From NCBI RefSeq assembly GCF_014332515.1, contig NZ_VFSD01000006.1, forward strand, positions 157,136-221,135: a stretch of 64,000 bases of DNA, given 5' to 3'. This DNA is from Pontibacter beigongshangensis (GTDB lineage Bacteria > Bacteroidota > Bacteroidia > Cytophagales > Hymenobacteraceae). The position numbers and the translations under genes are program-made. Below the pieces are notes generated by a model. It ran no database searches and was not told the origin of the DNA. It saw nothing but the letters and a program-made list of their open reading frames with translations. This document shows, piece after piece, positions 17,051 to 26,016 of the stretch. Numbering within the stretch: position 1 is the first letter of the stretch; each line of letters starts with the position of its first letter.

Positions 17051-17380
17051 ATGAAAAAAGTCCGTATCCCTATCTCCGTCATTATTTCGACCTATGCAGT
17101 TGTGCTGCTGCTGCTTGCGGCCGGGTTCCTGATGCGCGACCAGGGCATACACCGTTTGCAAAGTACGGTGCCGGTTTATTTTCTGTTGAGGTTCTGCACC
17201 TTCTGGTTCATCAGTTTTATTCTTGCGGTTATTTTTTACCTGGCTAACCTGAATCTCAATTACCTGGGCACCACCGAAACCGAAAAGAAGTACAGCCTGC
17301 AGGTGGGTTTCCTGGCCCTTGGAGCAGGCACGCTGTTGCTGCTGCTGGCGCTTCTGCTGATTATGTACCTTAACCTGTAA
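17051..17380 (+). CDS. Small three-helix membrane protein
   Basis: 109 residues with predicted membrane segments at about 8-25, 42-65 and 85-107. No recognised family. The start is the ATG (MKKVRIPI) 11 bp after the terB-like stop; the reading frame extends upstream, but that part lies within the terB-like gene and is out of frame with it. Likely co-expressed with the TerB-like protein, possibly as its membrane anchor; this is inference from position only. Confidence 0.72.
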   Translation: MKKVRIPISVIISTYAVVLLLLAAGFLMRDQGIHRLQSTVPVYFLLRFCTFWFISFILAVIFYLANLNLNYLGTTETEKKYSLQVGFLALGAGTLLLLLALLLIMYLNL

Positions 17381-17562
17381 AGCCCGGAGGCACGGCTCTG
17401 AAGGAACAAGAACCTGTTGTGTTTTTCCACTTCTTGGTTAGTGGCGGCAGAATGTCAGGCGTGCAATGTAGTGCCGGGCGACCGTTTTTTATTAGGCTCT
17501 GATCATCTGTTTCCCCATCAACATATCCATCCTTAAATCAATTGTTTAACAGGTCGCCGCCA

Positions 17563-17600
17563 GATTCTTCTAATGAAAAAGGCCCTCCGGAGCCTGCTGC
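17563..17600 (+). repeat. Short repeat copy g (forward)
   Basis: ATTCTTCTAATGAAAAAG, GCCCTCCGGAGCC, TGCTGCCG; convergent junction before the lipoprotein gene stop. Confidence 0.8.
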
Positions 17601-17609
17601 CGCCTGTCT

Positions 17610-18230
17610 CTACTCTGCCTCTTCGTAAGCCGTAAAGGCCCCCGACTCATAAACATAAATGGTGGCACGGTCGTCTATGGCTACCGCAATGGCATCGGCT
17701 CTTGTCTGTTCCGGCTGATAATCCTCGGTGTTGCGCACGGTGGTGCCTGCCTCTGCCAGATAAAGATAATAGAGGCTCTTCAGGTTGCCACGGTCGTTAA
17801 ACAAAATATCTCTCTGGAGTTCATGCAGCTGCCAGGCAGCGTCCTGCTGCGTAAAGGCTAGCATGAGGACCTGCTCCCTGTACCGTAACTGCAGGGCCAG
17901 GTCCTGGTTGTTGTCGCCGTCAAAATCGGCTTTTACCAGAAACGGGCCCTGTTGCTTCTCGCGGGCATGCTCGTGTGCCTCCTCCGCCAGCACAGGCTGC
18001 TGCCAGCCAGGGTATTGCTGCGTTAACAGCGAGATCACCGCCTGTGGCAGCACCAGTTCCGGGTTCTCGTCTGTCCGGGAGGTGGCCGTGCCATCTGTGG
18101 GGGTAGTCAGTAAGGTGTCTGCCGGCAGGTTACCGGGGTTTATGCGCTCCGCTGTCACCTCATCTGATTTAGGGGTGCAGGCAAAGACGAGCAGCAGCGC
18201 GGCAGGAATTATTTTCTGTAGAAACGGCAT
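17610..18230 (-). CDS. Lipoprotein of unknown function
   Basis: 206 residues beginning with a lipoprotein signal: positive and hydrophobic start and lipobox LVFAC (Cys about 18), followed by a low-complexity Thr/Asp/Pro linker to about residue 60. The mature part has VKADFDGDNNQDLALQL, an FG-GAP/VCBS-like Asp-rich calcium loop, suggesting a single beta-propeller-like blade fragment. Related short Bacteroidota lipoproteins are uncharacterised. It starts 45 bp after the SLC13 permease stop and may be its downstream operon partner. Confidence 0.8.
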   Translation of the reverse strand: MPFLQKIIPAALLLVFACTPKSDEVTAERINPGNLPADTLLTTPTDGTATSRTDENPELVLPQAVISLLTQQYPGWQQPVLAEEAHEHAREKQQGPFLVKADFDGDNNQDLALQLRYREQVLMLAFTQQDAAWQLHELQRDILFNDRGNLKSLYYLYLAEAGTTVRNTEDYQPEQTRADAIAVAIDDRATIYVYESGAFTAYEEAE

Positions 18231-18275
18231 GGCAGATCTGGTTTGAGATTACATACTTCTGTTTCCGGGTTGGTG

Positions 18276-20033
18276 TTACAAAGGCCAGAACACCGGCACC
18301 AGCACAATAATGGCGGCCAGCAGCAGGAGGGTAAGCGGAGAACCTATTTTGATGAAGTCCATGAACCTGTACTTGCCGGGGGTATACACCAGGATGCAGG
18401 CCGGCTCAAAAGGTGTGACAAGCGAAACCGAGGCCGCCAGCATAATAGCGATAGCGAAGGAGCGCGGATCTGCATCCATCTCTAATGCCGTGCGTATGGC
18501 AACTGGCACAATTACGAGGGCTGCGGCCGCATTAGACATGGGCTGGGTGAGTATGACCGTGAGCAGCACAAAACCGGCAAGCACCGCTATCTTGCCCCAG
18601 GAGCCAAGCAGATCCACAATGCCTGTAGCCAGAAAATCGGCTGCACCAGAGTTTTCCATGGCTGTTCCGAAAGCCGACATGCCCCCGATCAGGATGAGCA
18701 GGCGCCAATCTATGGCCTGGTAGGCTTTGCTGCTGCTGATGCAGTTGAGCAGGATGCTGATGATGGCCGCCGACAGAAAGGCGATGGAGAGAGGCAGCAG
18801 CTCCAGCGTGCCAGCCAGAATGGCCAGTACAAAGCAGGCAATAGCCAGGATGCCTTTTCGTTTCTTAAAAAGAACAGGTGCGAAGGAATTGAGCATGGCC
18901 AGGTTGCGTGAGCCGCGAATATTCTCCAGCCGGTCTGTGGCGCCCTGCACCAGCAGCACATCTCCCAGTTTCAGGTGTATGCTCCCGATCTTGCTTCGCA
19001 GGGTTTCGCCGTAGCGCGAAACCGCCAGCACTACCAGGCCATAGCGGCGCAGAAACTCCGACTCCTTCACCGTTTTCCCTATCAGGTCCGACTGCCGGGT
19101 GATCATGGCCTCCGCCAGGTTGACATCGTCCGTCACCAGGTCTCTTTCCAGTATCACATCCGCCATAATGTCTATGCCCTTGGTTTCCTTCACCTTCATC
19201 AGGTTCTCGATTTCTCCTTCTACCAGCAGGATGTCGTTCTCATTGATGCGGGTACGGAAGTCTGGCAGGAAATTGTCTTCGCCCCGTATCACGTTTATGA
19301 TCCTGAAGTTGAGCGAAGCAAGATCGGAGGCATAGATCAGCTGGCCTACCAGCGGCGAGTAGGGCCTTACAACGATTTCCGTCATGTATTTCTGCAGCAT
19401 GTACTCCTCGGTAAGTTGCTGGTCGGCATGGTCGGGGAGCATGCGTTGCCCTATGGTCATCATATAAACCACCCCGATCAGAAAAATAACAGAGCCGATA
19501 GCGGTAATTTCGAACAGCCCCACTGGTTCCAGGCCAGCCTTTACGATATAGCCGCTCACCGCCACGTTGGTGGAAGTGCCGATAAGGGTACAGGTGCCCC
19601 CCAGAATGGCCGCGTAGGCCAGAGGCATCAGCAGCTTGGAAGGGCTCATGTTTATTTTTTTCGACAAGCCGGTGAGGGGAGTCACGAACATGGCCGTAAC
19701 CGTGGTGTTGTTCATAAAAGCAGACACGAGGCCAGTTACCATCATAATTACGAAGAGCATCAGGTTGGTGCTCCTGGTAGCCAGCCGCACCAGCTTTACC
19801 ACCACAAAATCCAGGATGCCAGTCTCCTCCAGGGCGGCACTCAGGATAAAGATAGCGGCAATGATAATGATGAAGTCGCTGCTGAAGCCGGCAAAGGCCT
19901 CTTCCGGCGTCACGATGCGGGCAGCCGTGAGCACAACCAGCATCAGGAGGGTCACAATTTCCACCGGCAGCTTTTCGGTGGCAAACAAGATCACCGCAAT
20001 CAGGAGCAGTGAGAGCACAAGGGCTATTTCCAT
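18276..20033 (-). CDS. SLC13-family permease with two RCK_C domains
   Basis: 585-residue inner-membrane transporter of the DASS/SLC13 (sodium:dicarboxylate or sulfate) type. Membrane helices fill residues 1-190 and 400-585. The cytoplasmic middle has two TrkA-C (RCK_C) regulatory domains, with MTEIVVRPYSPLVGQ near 215 and AMITRQSDLIGKTV near 305. The two hairpin signatures appear as TNVAVSGYIV with GTSTN and as ILTQPMSNAAAALVI. This domain plan is common to bacterial putative sulfate or anion permeases; the substrate is not determinable here. Confidence 0.92.
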   Translation of the reverse strand: MEIALVLSLLLIAVILFATEKLPVEIVTLLMLVVLTAARIVTPEEAFAGFSSDFIIIIAAIFILSAALEETGILDFVVVKLVRLATRSTNLMLFVIMMVTGLVSAFMNNTTVTAMFVTPLTGLSKKINMSPSKLLMPLAYAAILGGTCTLIGTSTNVAVSGYIVKAGLEPVGLFEITAIGSVIFLIGVVYMMTIGQRMLPDHADQQLTEEYMLQKYMTEIVVRPYSPLVGQLIYASDLASLNFRIINVIRGEDNFLPDFRTRINENDILLVEGEIENLMKVKETKGIDIMADVILERDLVTDDVNLAEAMITRQSDLIGKTVKESEFLRRYGLVVLAVSRYGETLRSKIGSIHLKLGDVLLVQGATDRLENIRGSRNLAMLNSFAPVLFKKRKGILAIACFVLAILAGTLELLPLSIAFLSAAIISILLNCISSSKAYQAIDWRLLILIGGMSAFGTAMENSGAADFLATGIVDLLGSWGKIAVLAGFVLLTVILTQPMSNAAAALVIVPVAIRTALEMDADPRSFAIAIMLAASVSLVTPFEPACILVYTPGKYRFMDFIKIGSPLTLLLLAAIIVLVPVFWPL

Positions 20034-20352
20034 AAAAGCGATAAAAGTATGGCGATGCTAGGGTTTACCCATACAGGTGTAGCTTGGGCTTTTACGTACA
20101 CTTGCGCCACAAGATTGCCTTCTGCCGCAAATTTATCCAAAGGTCATGCTGCCAGGTGCAGCAGCACCGGCCTGTTAGCCTTTTTGAATGGAAGATTTGG
20201 TTCATGTGCTGATGTGCCAATTGTTAAATGGTTAAATAGTTGATTTGGAAATTTGAAGCTGAATGACAAGAGAAGGCTAGCAATTGCATTTAACCTCTCA
20301 CTCCACTAAAACTAAACGCTGAAAAAGTCCTGTGTTCTGCGTCCTTTTTATG

Positions 20353-20404
20353 CAGCACCAACAACAGCAGATACTCTGGAGGGCCGTTTTCATTAGAATA
20401 ATTC
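20353..20404 (-). repeat. Short repeat copy h (reverse)
   Basis: CAGCACC...CAGCAG tail, CTCTGGAGGGCCG, TTTTCATTAGAATAATT. Confidence 0.82.
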
Positions 20405-20520
20405 AATAAAAGAGACCTCCTGCACGAGCCGCGCAGCTAAAGGGCTCCGTCAATTAATTTTTGGAAAATTCAGGTGACGTTACAAAAGTTTCAAACAGGC
20501 CAGAGGCCTTGGGAATAGTC

Positions 20521-20550
20521 GTCATGGCGCGAGGACGCCCACGCCATGAC
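20521..20550. repeat. 9-bp inverted repeat hairpin
   Basis: GTCATGGCG at 20521-20529 and CGCCATGAC at 20542-20550, 12-base loop, no T-run. Function unclear. Confidence 0.5.
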
Positions 20551-20601
20551 AATTTCTAATTTGAAGCGCCCTGGTAAGGTTCTCGGAACCTGGCCAGGGT
20601 G

Positions 20602-21792
20602 CTATCCTACTGCTTCTTGTACTGATTGGAGAATAAGGGTGCAGGCGTCTTTTATCTGGTCTTCTGTAATGGTGAGGGGCGGGGCAATGCGCATGGAGTT
20701 GTCGCAGAACAGGAACCAGTCGGTGAGCACACCGTTCAGGATAGCCTGGTCTATCACGGCTTTCAGCACCTCAAACGACTCAAACTCTGCCGCCATCAGC
20801 AAACCGCAGTTCCGGACCTCTTTTATGCGCGGGTGCACCAGCAGGCTTTTAAAGAGCTCTGCTTTCTGCTGCACACCAGTCGTTAGCTGCTCTTCCAGCA
20901 CCACCCGGATGGTGGCCAGCGAAGCCGCGCAGCTAACCGGATGACCGCCAAAGGTGGTGCAATGGCCCAGGATGGGGTTGGTTTTAAAGGCTTCCATAAT
21001 TTCCTGCGGCGCAATAAAGGCGCTGATCGGCATGCCGCCCCCCATGCCTTTGGCGCACACCAATATGTCCGGCTCAATGCCGAACTGCTCGAAGGCCCAG
21101 AAGGTGCCGGTGCGGCCAAAGCCACACTGGATCTCGTCCAGGATCAGCAGGGTGCCGGTTTGGTTGCATCGCTCGCGCAGGTGCCGGAGGTACTCGTTTT
21201 GTGGCACCCTAACGCCAGCCTCGCCCTGCACGGTTTCTATGAGCACGGCGGCGGTGCGCTCCGTAATGTGCTGCAGGTCCTCCAGCGCGTTATACCGTAT
21301 GTGGCGCACATCTGGCAGCAGCGGCCGGAAAGCGTTCTTAAAACTCTCGCTGCCGTTCATGGAGAGGGAGCCCTGGGTGGAGCCGTGGTAGGCGTTGTAG
21401 CACGAGATAAGCTCTGTGCGGCCGGTATGGCGCTTGGCCAGCTTCAGGGCTCCCTCCACGGCCTCAGATCCTGAGTTCAGGAAATAGGTGTTGTTGAGCC
21501 GCGCCGGCAAAGTCTGGCTCAACGCCTGCGCCAGCTGCGCCTGAGGCCCCTGCACAAACTCGCCGTACACCATCAGGTGCATGTATTTGTCGAGCTGGTC
21601 TTGTATGGCGCGCACCACGCGCGGGTGCCGGTGCCCCACGTTGCTCACGCCTATACCCGAAATCAGGTCCAGGTACCGTTGCCCCTCAGAGCCGTACATG
21701 TACACGCCCTCTGCCTTTTCTATCTCTATCATCAGGGGGAAGTCTGATGTCTGCGCTACATGCTGCAGAAACAATTGCCGCTGTGAAACCAT
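20602..21792 (-). CDS. Class III PLP-dependent aminotransferase
   Basis: 396-residue fold-type I aminotransferase of the acetylornithine/ornithine/4-aminobutyrate group. Visible: LNSGSEAVEGALKLAKRHTGR (PLP phosphate site), ILDEIQCGFGRTGTFWAFE with the PLP-ring Asp, and the Schiff-base Lys, about K248, in CAKGMGGGMPISAF. Some relatives act on ornithine or diamines, but substrate is not clear from sequence and no arginine-biosynthesis genes are nearby. It is flanked by inverted copies of the short repeat on both sides and is transcribed alone. Confidence 0.92.
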   Translation of the reverse strand: MVSQRQLFLQHVAQTSDFPLMIEIEKAEGVYMYGSEGQRYLDLISGIGVSNVGHRHPRVVRAIQDQLDKYMHLMVYGEFVQGPQAQLAQALSQTLPARLNNTYFLNSGSEAVEGALKLAKRHTGRTELISCYNAYHGSTQGSLSMNGSESFKNAFRPLLPDVRHIRYNALEDLQHITERTAAVLIETVQGEAGVRVPQNEYLRHLRERCNQTGTLLILDEIQCGFGRTGTFWAFEQFGIEPDILVCAKGMGGGMPISAFIAPQEIMEAFKTNPILGHCTTFGGHPVSCAASLATIRVVLEEQLTTGVQQKAELFKSLLVHPRIKEVRNCGLLMAAEFESFEVLKAVIDQAILNGVLTDWFLFCDNSMRIAPPLTITEDQIKDACTLILQSVQEAVG

Positions 21793-22450
21793 GCCGCAAA
21801 GATACTTAATTGCAATGACATACAGGAGCCGGTGCTGCGCAAGGGATGTACGACAAAGTGCCCGGTGGCTTAGTTACTTTCCTGCTTGGCTCAGAATGTA
21901 ATTATTCTAATGAAAAAGCCCCTCCAGAGGCTTTTTAGAAGGTAGCTGGCAGATGCTGAATATAGTTAGTGACACATTATATAGGCATTTGTTTCACCTA
22001 TCCTTTTGATACAATCAATAAAATGTCGTGTGTCGTTTAGCGCGAGGTGATGCCATGCACGGTTCCGGAAAGTTAAGTCGATGTCTATAATGGATGTTAG
22101 ATTTTTTTGACAGAGGCTTATAGAATTCCTGCCGCAGGTTTACAGGATGTAGGGATTCTCATGCTGGTCGCAGCATGAGAGGTACCATGCTTTTGTAAAG
22201 ATCATTTTCTGGGATGAGGTTTGTCATTTGCAAAATGATAAGAACCTTTCAAATTGCGTACGCTACATTGGGCGCAGTGCAGGGGCAAATGCTGCCTATT
22301 ACCAGAGTGGCTGTAGCACCAGCCACCTGGTTCACCTCCTATAACCACGGGTTCCGCAAATGGCAGTTACGCTGCTTTAATTCAGGGTTAAAATCTTCAA
22401 CGTAGCCTCAGAATTCAGGCAACAAAATTCCAACGTTAAATTATTATATA
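21793..22450. other. 658-bp non-coding gap
   Basis: Divergent region upstream of the aminotransferase and the P-type ATPase. Contains one short repeat (21900-21936). A small open frame at 22214-22405 has no coding character. No other structure seen. Confidence 0.6.
21900..21936 (+). repeat. Short repeat copy i (forward, hairpin)
   Basis: AATTATTCTAATG, then AAAAAGCC / GGCTTTTT stem around CCTCCAGA. Upstream of the aminotransferase; mirrors copy h. Confidence 0.82.
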
Positions 22451-25195
22451 ATGAATGTAACAGAAGAAAAGCGAACGGGTAACAAGATCATGCACAAGGA
22501 AAAGCAATACGACTGGCATCATCTGGAAGTTGCCCAAGCCCTGGATCTGCTACAGGTTTCTCCTGACAAAGGGTTGGACCAGGGCGAGGCGGAGGGGCGG
22601 ATAGCAGCGTACGGCCGCAATGTTATGACTCCCAAAAAGAAGCAGAGCGCTTTTATCCGGTTTCTGCTGCAGTTCCATCAGCCACTGATTTATATCTTGC
22701 TGGCTGCCACCGCGATCACACTTTTCATGCAGGAGTATATCGATGCCGCTGTCATTTTCGGGGTGGTGCTCCTCAATTCCATTATCGGCTATATACAGGA
22801 GTCGAAGGCCCTGGAGGCAATAGATGCCCTGGCTAATAGCATGACGGCCAGAGCGCATGTGATCAGAGCCGGCAGAAAGCAGAACATCGATGCGCAGGAA
22901 CTGGTGCCGGGCGACGTGGTCCTCATTCAGTCGGGCGATAAGTTCCCGGCAGACGTGCGCCTGGTGCAGCAGCGCGACCTGAAAGTAGATGAGTCGGCCT
23001 TGACTGGGGAGTCGGTGGCAGTGGAGAAAAATACCGATACGGTGCCTGCCGATGTCGTGCTCGGTGACCGGCTGTGTATAGGCTTTTCATCTACGGTAGT
23101 AACCTATGGCCACGCCAAAGGCGTGGTGGTGGCTACCGGCGATCATACAGAGGTTGGTAAAATCCAGCAGTCGATCGCCAGCGCCCAGGATCTGGAAACA
23201 CCGCTTGCCCTTAAGATTAAAGCTTTCAGTAACCTGCTGTTGTGGGTAATCTTAAGCCTGTCGGCTATTGTTTTGGTAATAGGGCTGATGCGGGGCATTC
23301 CATTCGAAGAAACATTTATGATAGCCATAGCGCTGGCAGTGAGTGCCATACCCGAGGGGCTTCCGGTTGTTGTGACCATTATGCTGGCCTTGGGCGTTTC
23401 TAAAATGGCCAAGCGGAAAGCCATTATCCGCAAGTTGGTGGCTGTGGAAACCTTGGGAAGCACCAGTGTGATATGCTCTGACAAAACAGGCACGCTTACT
23501 GAAAACCAGATGACGGTGCAGCAGGTCGTAGCCGGGGGCAAGTTTTACGAAGTGAACGGGCTAGGGTATCGCCCTCAAGGGCAGGTACTGGAAAACGGAA
23601 AAGCAGCAGACCTGGCCAATAACAGAGCGCTAGAATTTTGCCTGAAAGCCGGGATGCTCTGCAGCAACAGTGCCATTCTGGAAAAAGATGGCCAATGGAT
23701 AACGGAGGGCGACCCTACAGAAGGCGCCATGATCGTCACAGCACGCAAAGCAGGCTTCGAAGAGAAACAGCTGGAGCGGGAGTACCCGCGGCAGGATACG
23801 ATCCCGTTTGAGTCGGAGTACCAGTACATGGCAACCCTGCACAGAGGCGATGACCCGGTGATTTTCCTGAAAGGCTCGCTGGAAGCGGTGCTGGAGCGTT
23901 GTTCTGAGGCCCTGCAGCCTGACGGCAGTACCACCAGCCTGGAGAAAGAAATAATCCAGACACAGGTGGAGGAAATGGCGGCAGAAGGCCTTCGTGTGTT
24001 GGCTTTTGCTATGGCAGAAGCACCGGAAGGGAAAGATAGCATCGAACATGGCGACACTAAAGCGGGCATGTTTTTCCTGGGAGTGCAGGGCATGATTGAC
24101 CCGCCGCGCAAGGAAGCTGTGGAGGCCGTAAAGCTGTGTCAGAAGGCAGGCATAGAGGTGAAGATGATTACAGGCGACCATGCCACCACAGCCTCTGCCA
24201 TTGCCAGCCAGATAGGCCTGAAGGGCCGGAAGGAGAATGGGAAACTAGTGGCCGTAGCCGGGCGGGTGCTGCAGCAGATCGAAGACAAGGAATTAGAGGA
24301 AGTAGCCGAAACCACCTCTGTTTTTGCCCGCGTATCGCCCGACCAGAAGCTCCGGCTCGTGAAGGCGCTGCAGGCCCGCGGCAAAATAGTGGCCATGACC
24401 GGCGACGGAGTGAACGACGGCCCGGCGCTGAAGCAGGCCAACATCGGCATCGCCATGGGTATTACTGGCACAGACGTGGCCAAAGATGCCTCAGACATGA
24501 TCCTTACCGACGATAACTTTTCCTCTATAGAAGGGGCGGTGGAAGAAGGCAGAAGCGTGTTCGACAACCTGATTAAGTTTATTGTCTGGACCTTGCCAAC
24601 CAACCTCGGCGAGTCGCTCATTATTATTGTAGCCGTTATACTGGCTTCGCAGCTTCCGGTGCAGCCAGTACAGATACTCTGGATAAACATGACTACCTCT
24701 ACGTTGCTGGGCCTTACGCTTGCTTTTGAGCCCAAGGAGCCCGGCATTATGGATCGCCCGCCCCGCCCTGCCAACAGACCTATTCTCACACAAGGGCTCA
24801 TCATGCGCTCGCTCCTGGTAGGCGTGGTAATGCTGACAGCCGCCTTTGGTTTGTATCTTTACGAATTGGACAGGGGGGCCACGTTGGCAGAGGCCCAGAC
24901 CGTAGCAACCACTGTGTTTGTGGTATTAGAATCTTTTTACCTGCTAAACTGCCGCTCTCTTGTAAAATCTATACGGGCCATAGGGTTCTTCTCCAACATG
25001 TGGGTTTATTATGGTATCGCCGCCATGTTTTTGGTGCAAGCCCTCTTTATTTATGTACCTGGCATGAACACGCTGTTTCACTCCAGCCCACTGGATGCCA
25101 TGCAGCTGCTCCGGATATTCGGTGCCGGGGCGGTCTTGTTCATCATCGTGTCGGTAGAGAAATATATTCGGTCCAGGATCAAAACGCGCAGATAG
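22451..25195 (+). CDS. Ca2+-type P-type ATPase
   Basis: 914-residue P2-type cation pump. N-terminal cation-ATPase domain (WHHLEVAQALDLL), actuator motif TGESVAVEK, M4 motif PEGLPVVVTI typical of Ca2+ and related pumps, phosphorylation site D344 in CSDKTGTLTENQ, nucleotide-binding domain, hinge MTGDGVNDGPALKQA, and about ten membrane helices. Expected to export Ca2+, or possibly Na+/Mn2+. Met14 at 22490 is an alternative start. It stands alone, with a good terminator directly downstream. Confidence 0.94.
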   Translation: MNVTEEKRTGNKIMHKEKQYDWHHLEVAQALDLLQVSPDKGLDQGEAEGRIAAYGRNVMTPKKKQSAFIRFLLQFHQPLIYILLAATAITLFMQEYIDAAVIFGVVLLNSIIGYIQESKALEAIDALANSMTARAHVIRAGRKQNIDAQELVPGDVVLIQSGDKFPADVRLVQQRDLKVDESALTGESVAVEKNTDTVPADVVLGDRLCIGFSSTVVTYGHAKGVVVATGDHTEVGKIQQSIASAQDLETPLALKIKAFSNLLLWVILSLSAIVLVIGLMRGIPFEETFMIAIALAVSAIPEGLPVVVTIMLALGVSKMAKRKAIIRKLVAVETLGSTSVICSDKTGTLTENQMTVQQVVAGGKFYEVNGLGYRPQGQVLENGKAADLANNRALEFCLKAGMLCSNSAILEKDGQWITEGDPTEGAMIVTARKAGFEEKQLEREYPRQDTIPFESEYQYMATLHRGDDPVIFLKGSLEAVLERCSEALQPDGSTTSLEKEIIQTQVEEMAAEGLRVLAFAMAEAPEGKDSIEHGDTKAGMFFLGVQGMIDPPRKEAVEAVKLCQKAGIEVKMITGDHATTASAIASQIGLKGRKENGKLVAVAGRVLQQIEDKELEEVAETTSVFARVSPDQKLRLVKALQARGKIVAMTGDGVNDGPALKQANIGIAMGITGTDVAKDASDMILTDDNFSSIEGAVEEGRSVFDNLIKFIVWTLPTNLGESLIIIVAVILASQLPVQPVQILWINMTTSTLLGLTLAFEPKEPGIMDRPPRPANRPILTQGLIMRSLLVGVVMLTAAFGLYLYELDRGATLAEAQTVATTVFVVLESFYLLNCRSLVKSIRAIGFFSNMWVYYGIAAMFLVQALFIYVPGMNTLFHSSPLDAMQLLRIFGAGAVLFIIVSVEKYIRSRIKTRR

Positions 25196-25247
25196 AGCAA
25201 ATGAAATTACAAAATGCCTAGCGCAGGCTGAAGTTAGTAGAATAATT

Positions 25248-25286
25248 AGAAGAGGCTGCCCAAAAGTGGAGCAGCCTCTTCTTTTA
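25248..25286 (+). terminator. Terminator after P-type ATPase
   Basis: 12-bp perfect stem AGAAGAGGCTGC / GCAGCCTCTTCT with 11-base loop, followed by TTTT. Confidence 0.85.
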
Positions 25287-25855
25287 TGGAATAATACCAC
25301 TATTGCTTCATTTGTTCGTCTCTATCCACAGAGCTGTCCCCTGACAGACCTTTCTTTGTATGCACCAGACCATAGTCGTCAGGCTAAGCAAAATGCTTTC
25401 ATACTGTTATTCCAGAAAAAGCCGCACCACTGGCCTTTTTGGGGCATTTTTCAACAACAAGCACAGCGGCTGCTCAATATGCAAAAATAATATATAAGCG
25501 CCTGACGGCCTTTCTCCTACTTAGCCTGACCGGTATGATGAACAGGCCAATTGCTGACTCACCCCAAGTACACTGTCAGGGGGGGCAGCGCACGAAAATT
25601 TAAAGCCCAGAATCCAAATGAGAATGGCAGAAGCAAGAAAATAAAAAGTCCTGTGCAGCCTCAAACACTGATAGTGCCCGTAATTACTCCCTTTTAGAGT
25701 GTGCCCTTGCAACTCGTATTTTCATCCCTCTGACTTTTCAGAACTGGCGATAGCAGCTTGTCAAGGATTGGCTTTTGAAACTCTGTAATCAGCAACAAAT
25801 GGCTCCAGCTGCAGTCCCGCACCAGCGCGTCCATTTTATCGAGTTCTCTTCCTGA

Positions 25856-25905
25856 AATTATTCTAATGAATAAGCCCCTCCGGAGATTCTTTCTGCTGAT
25901 GCTGC
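25856..25905 (+). repeat. Short repeat copy j (forward)
   Basis: AATTATTCTAATGAATAAG, CCCCTCCGGAG, tail TTTCTGCTGATGCTGC. Confidence 0.83.
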
Positions 25906-26016
25906 ATCTCTTATGAGTAAATTGACATTTAAGCCCCGATAAATAACAATATCTGGCATATATATTGCAGCTCTAATATCCATTGGCTAAGTCCTACATC
26001 ATAATCATATAAAACT

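Larger units (their letters stand above)
20034..20601. other. 568-bp non-coding gap
   Basis: No gene visible. Holds the SLC13 promoter, one copy of the TTGATTTGGAAATTTGAA motif (20240-20261), a reverse-oriented short repeat (20353-20404), a hairpin GTCATGGCG/CGCCATGAC (20521-20550) and, next to the aminotransferase stop, an imperfect hairpin (about 20569-20599, arms CCCTGG/CCAGGG) that may be its terminator. Confidence 0.6.
25196..26016. other. 821-bp non-coding gap
   Basis: After the ATPase terminator (25248-25286) the region to 25850 shows no gene with coding character and no repeat that I recognise. A short-repeat copy lies at 25856-25905, and the AT-rich stretch 25915-26010 presumably carries the TonB-receptor promoter. 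Confidence 0.6.

Noticed and set aside
18975..20012. 345-codon plus-strand open frame opposite the SLC13 permease
   Set aside because: Exact antisense shadow of a clear membrane transporter gene; its translation is His/Gln-rich and unlike a protein.
22214..22405. 63-codon plus-strand frame before the P-type ATPase
   Set aside because: No coding bias or homology clue; likely leader sequence.
25521..25712. 63-codon minus-strand frame in the ATPase/TonB gap
   Set aside because: Short, with one weakly hydrophobic stretch, no ribosome-binding context and no operon partner.
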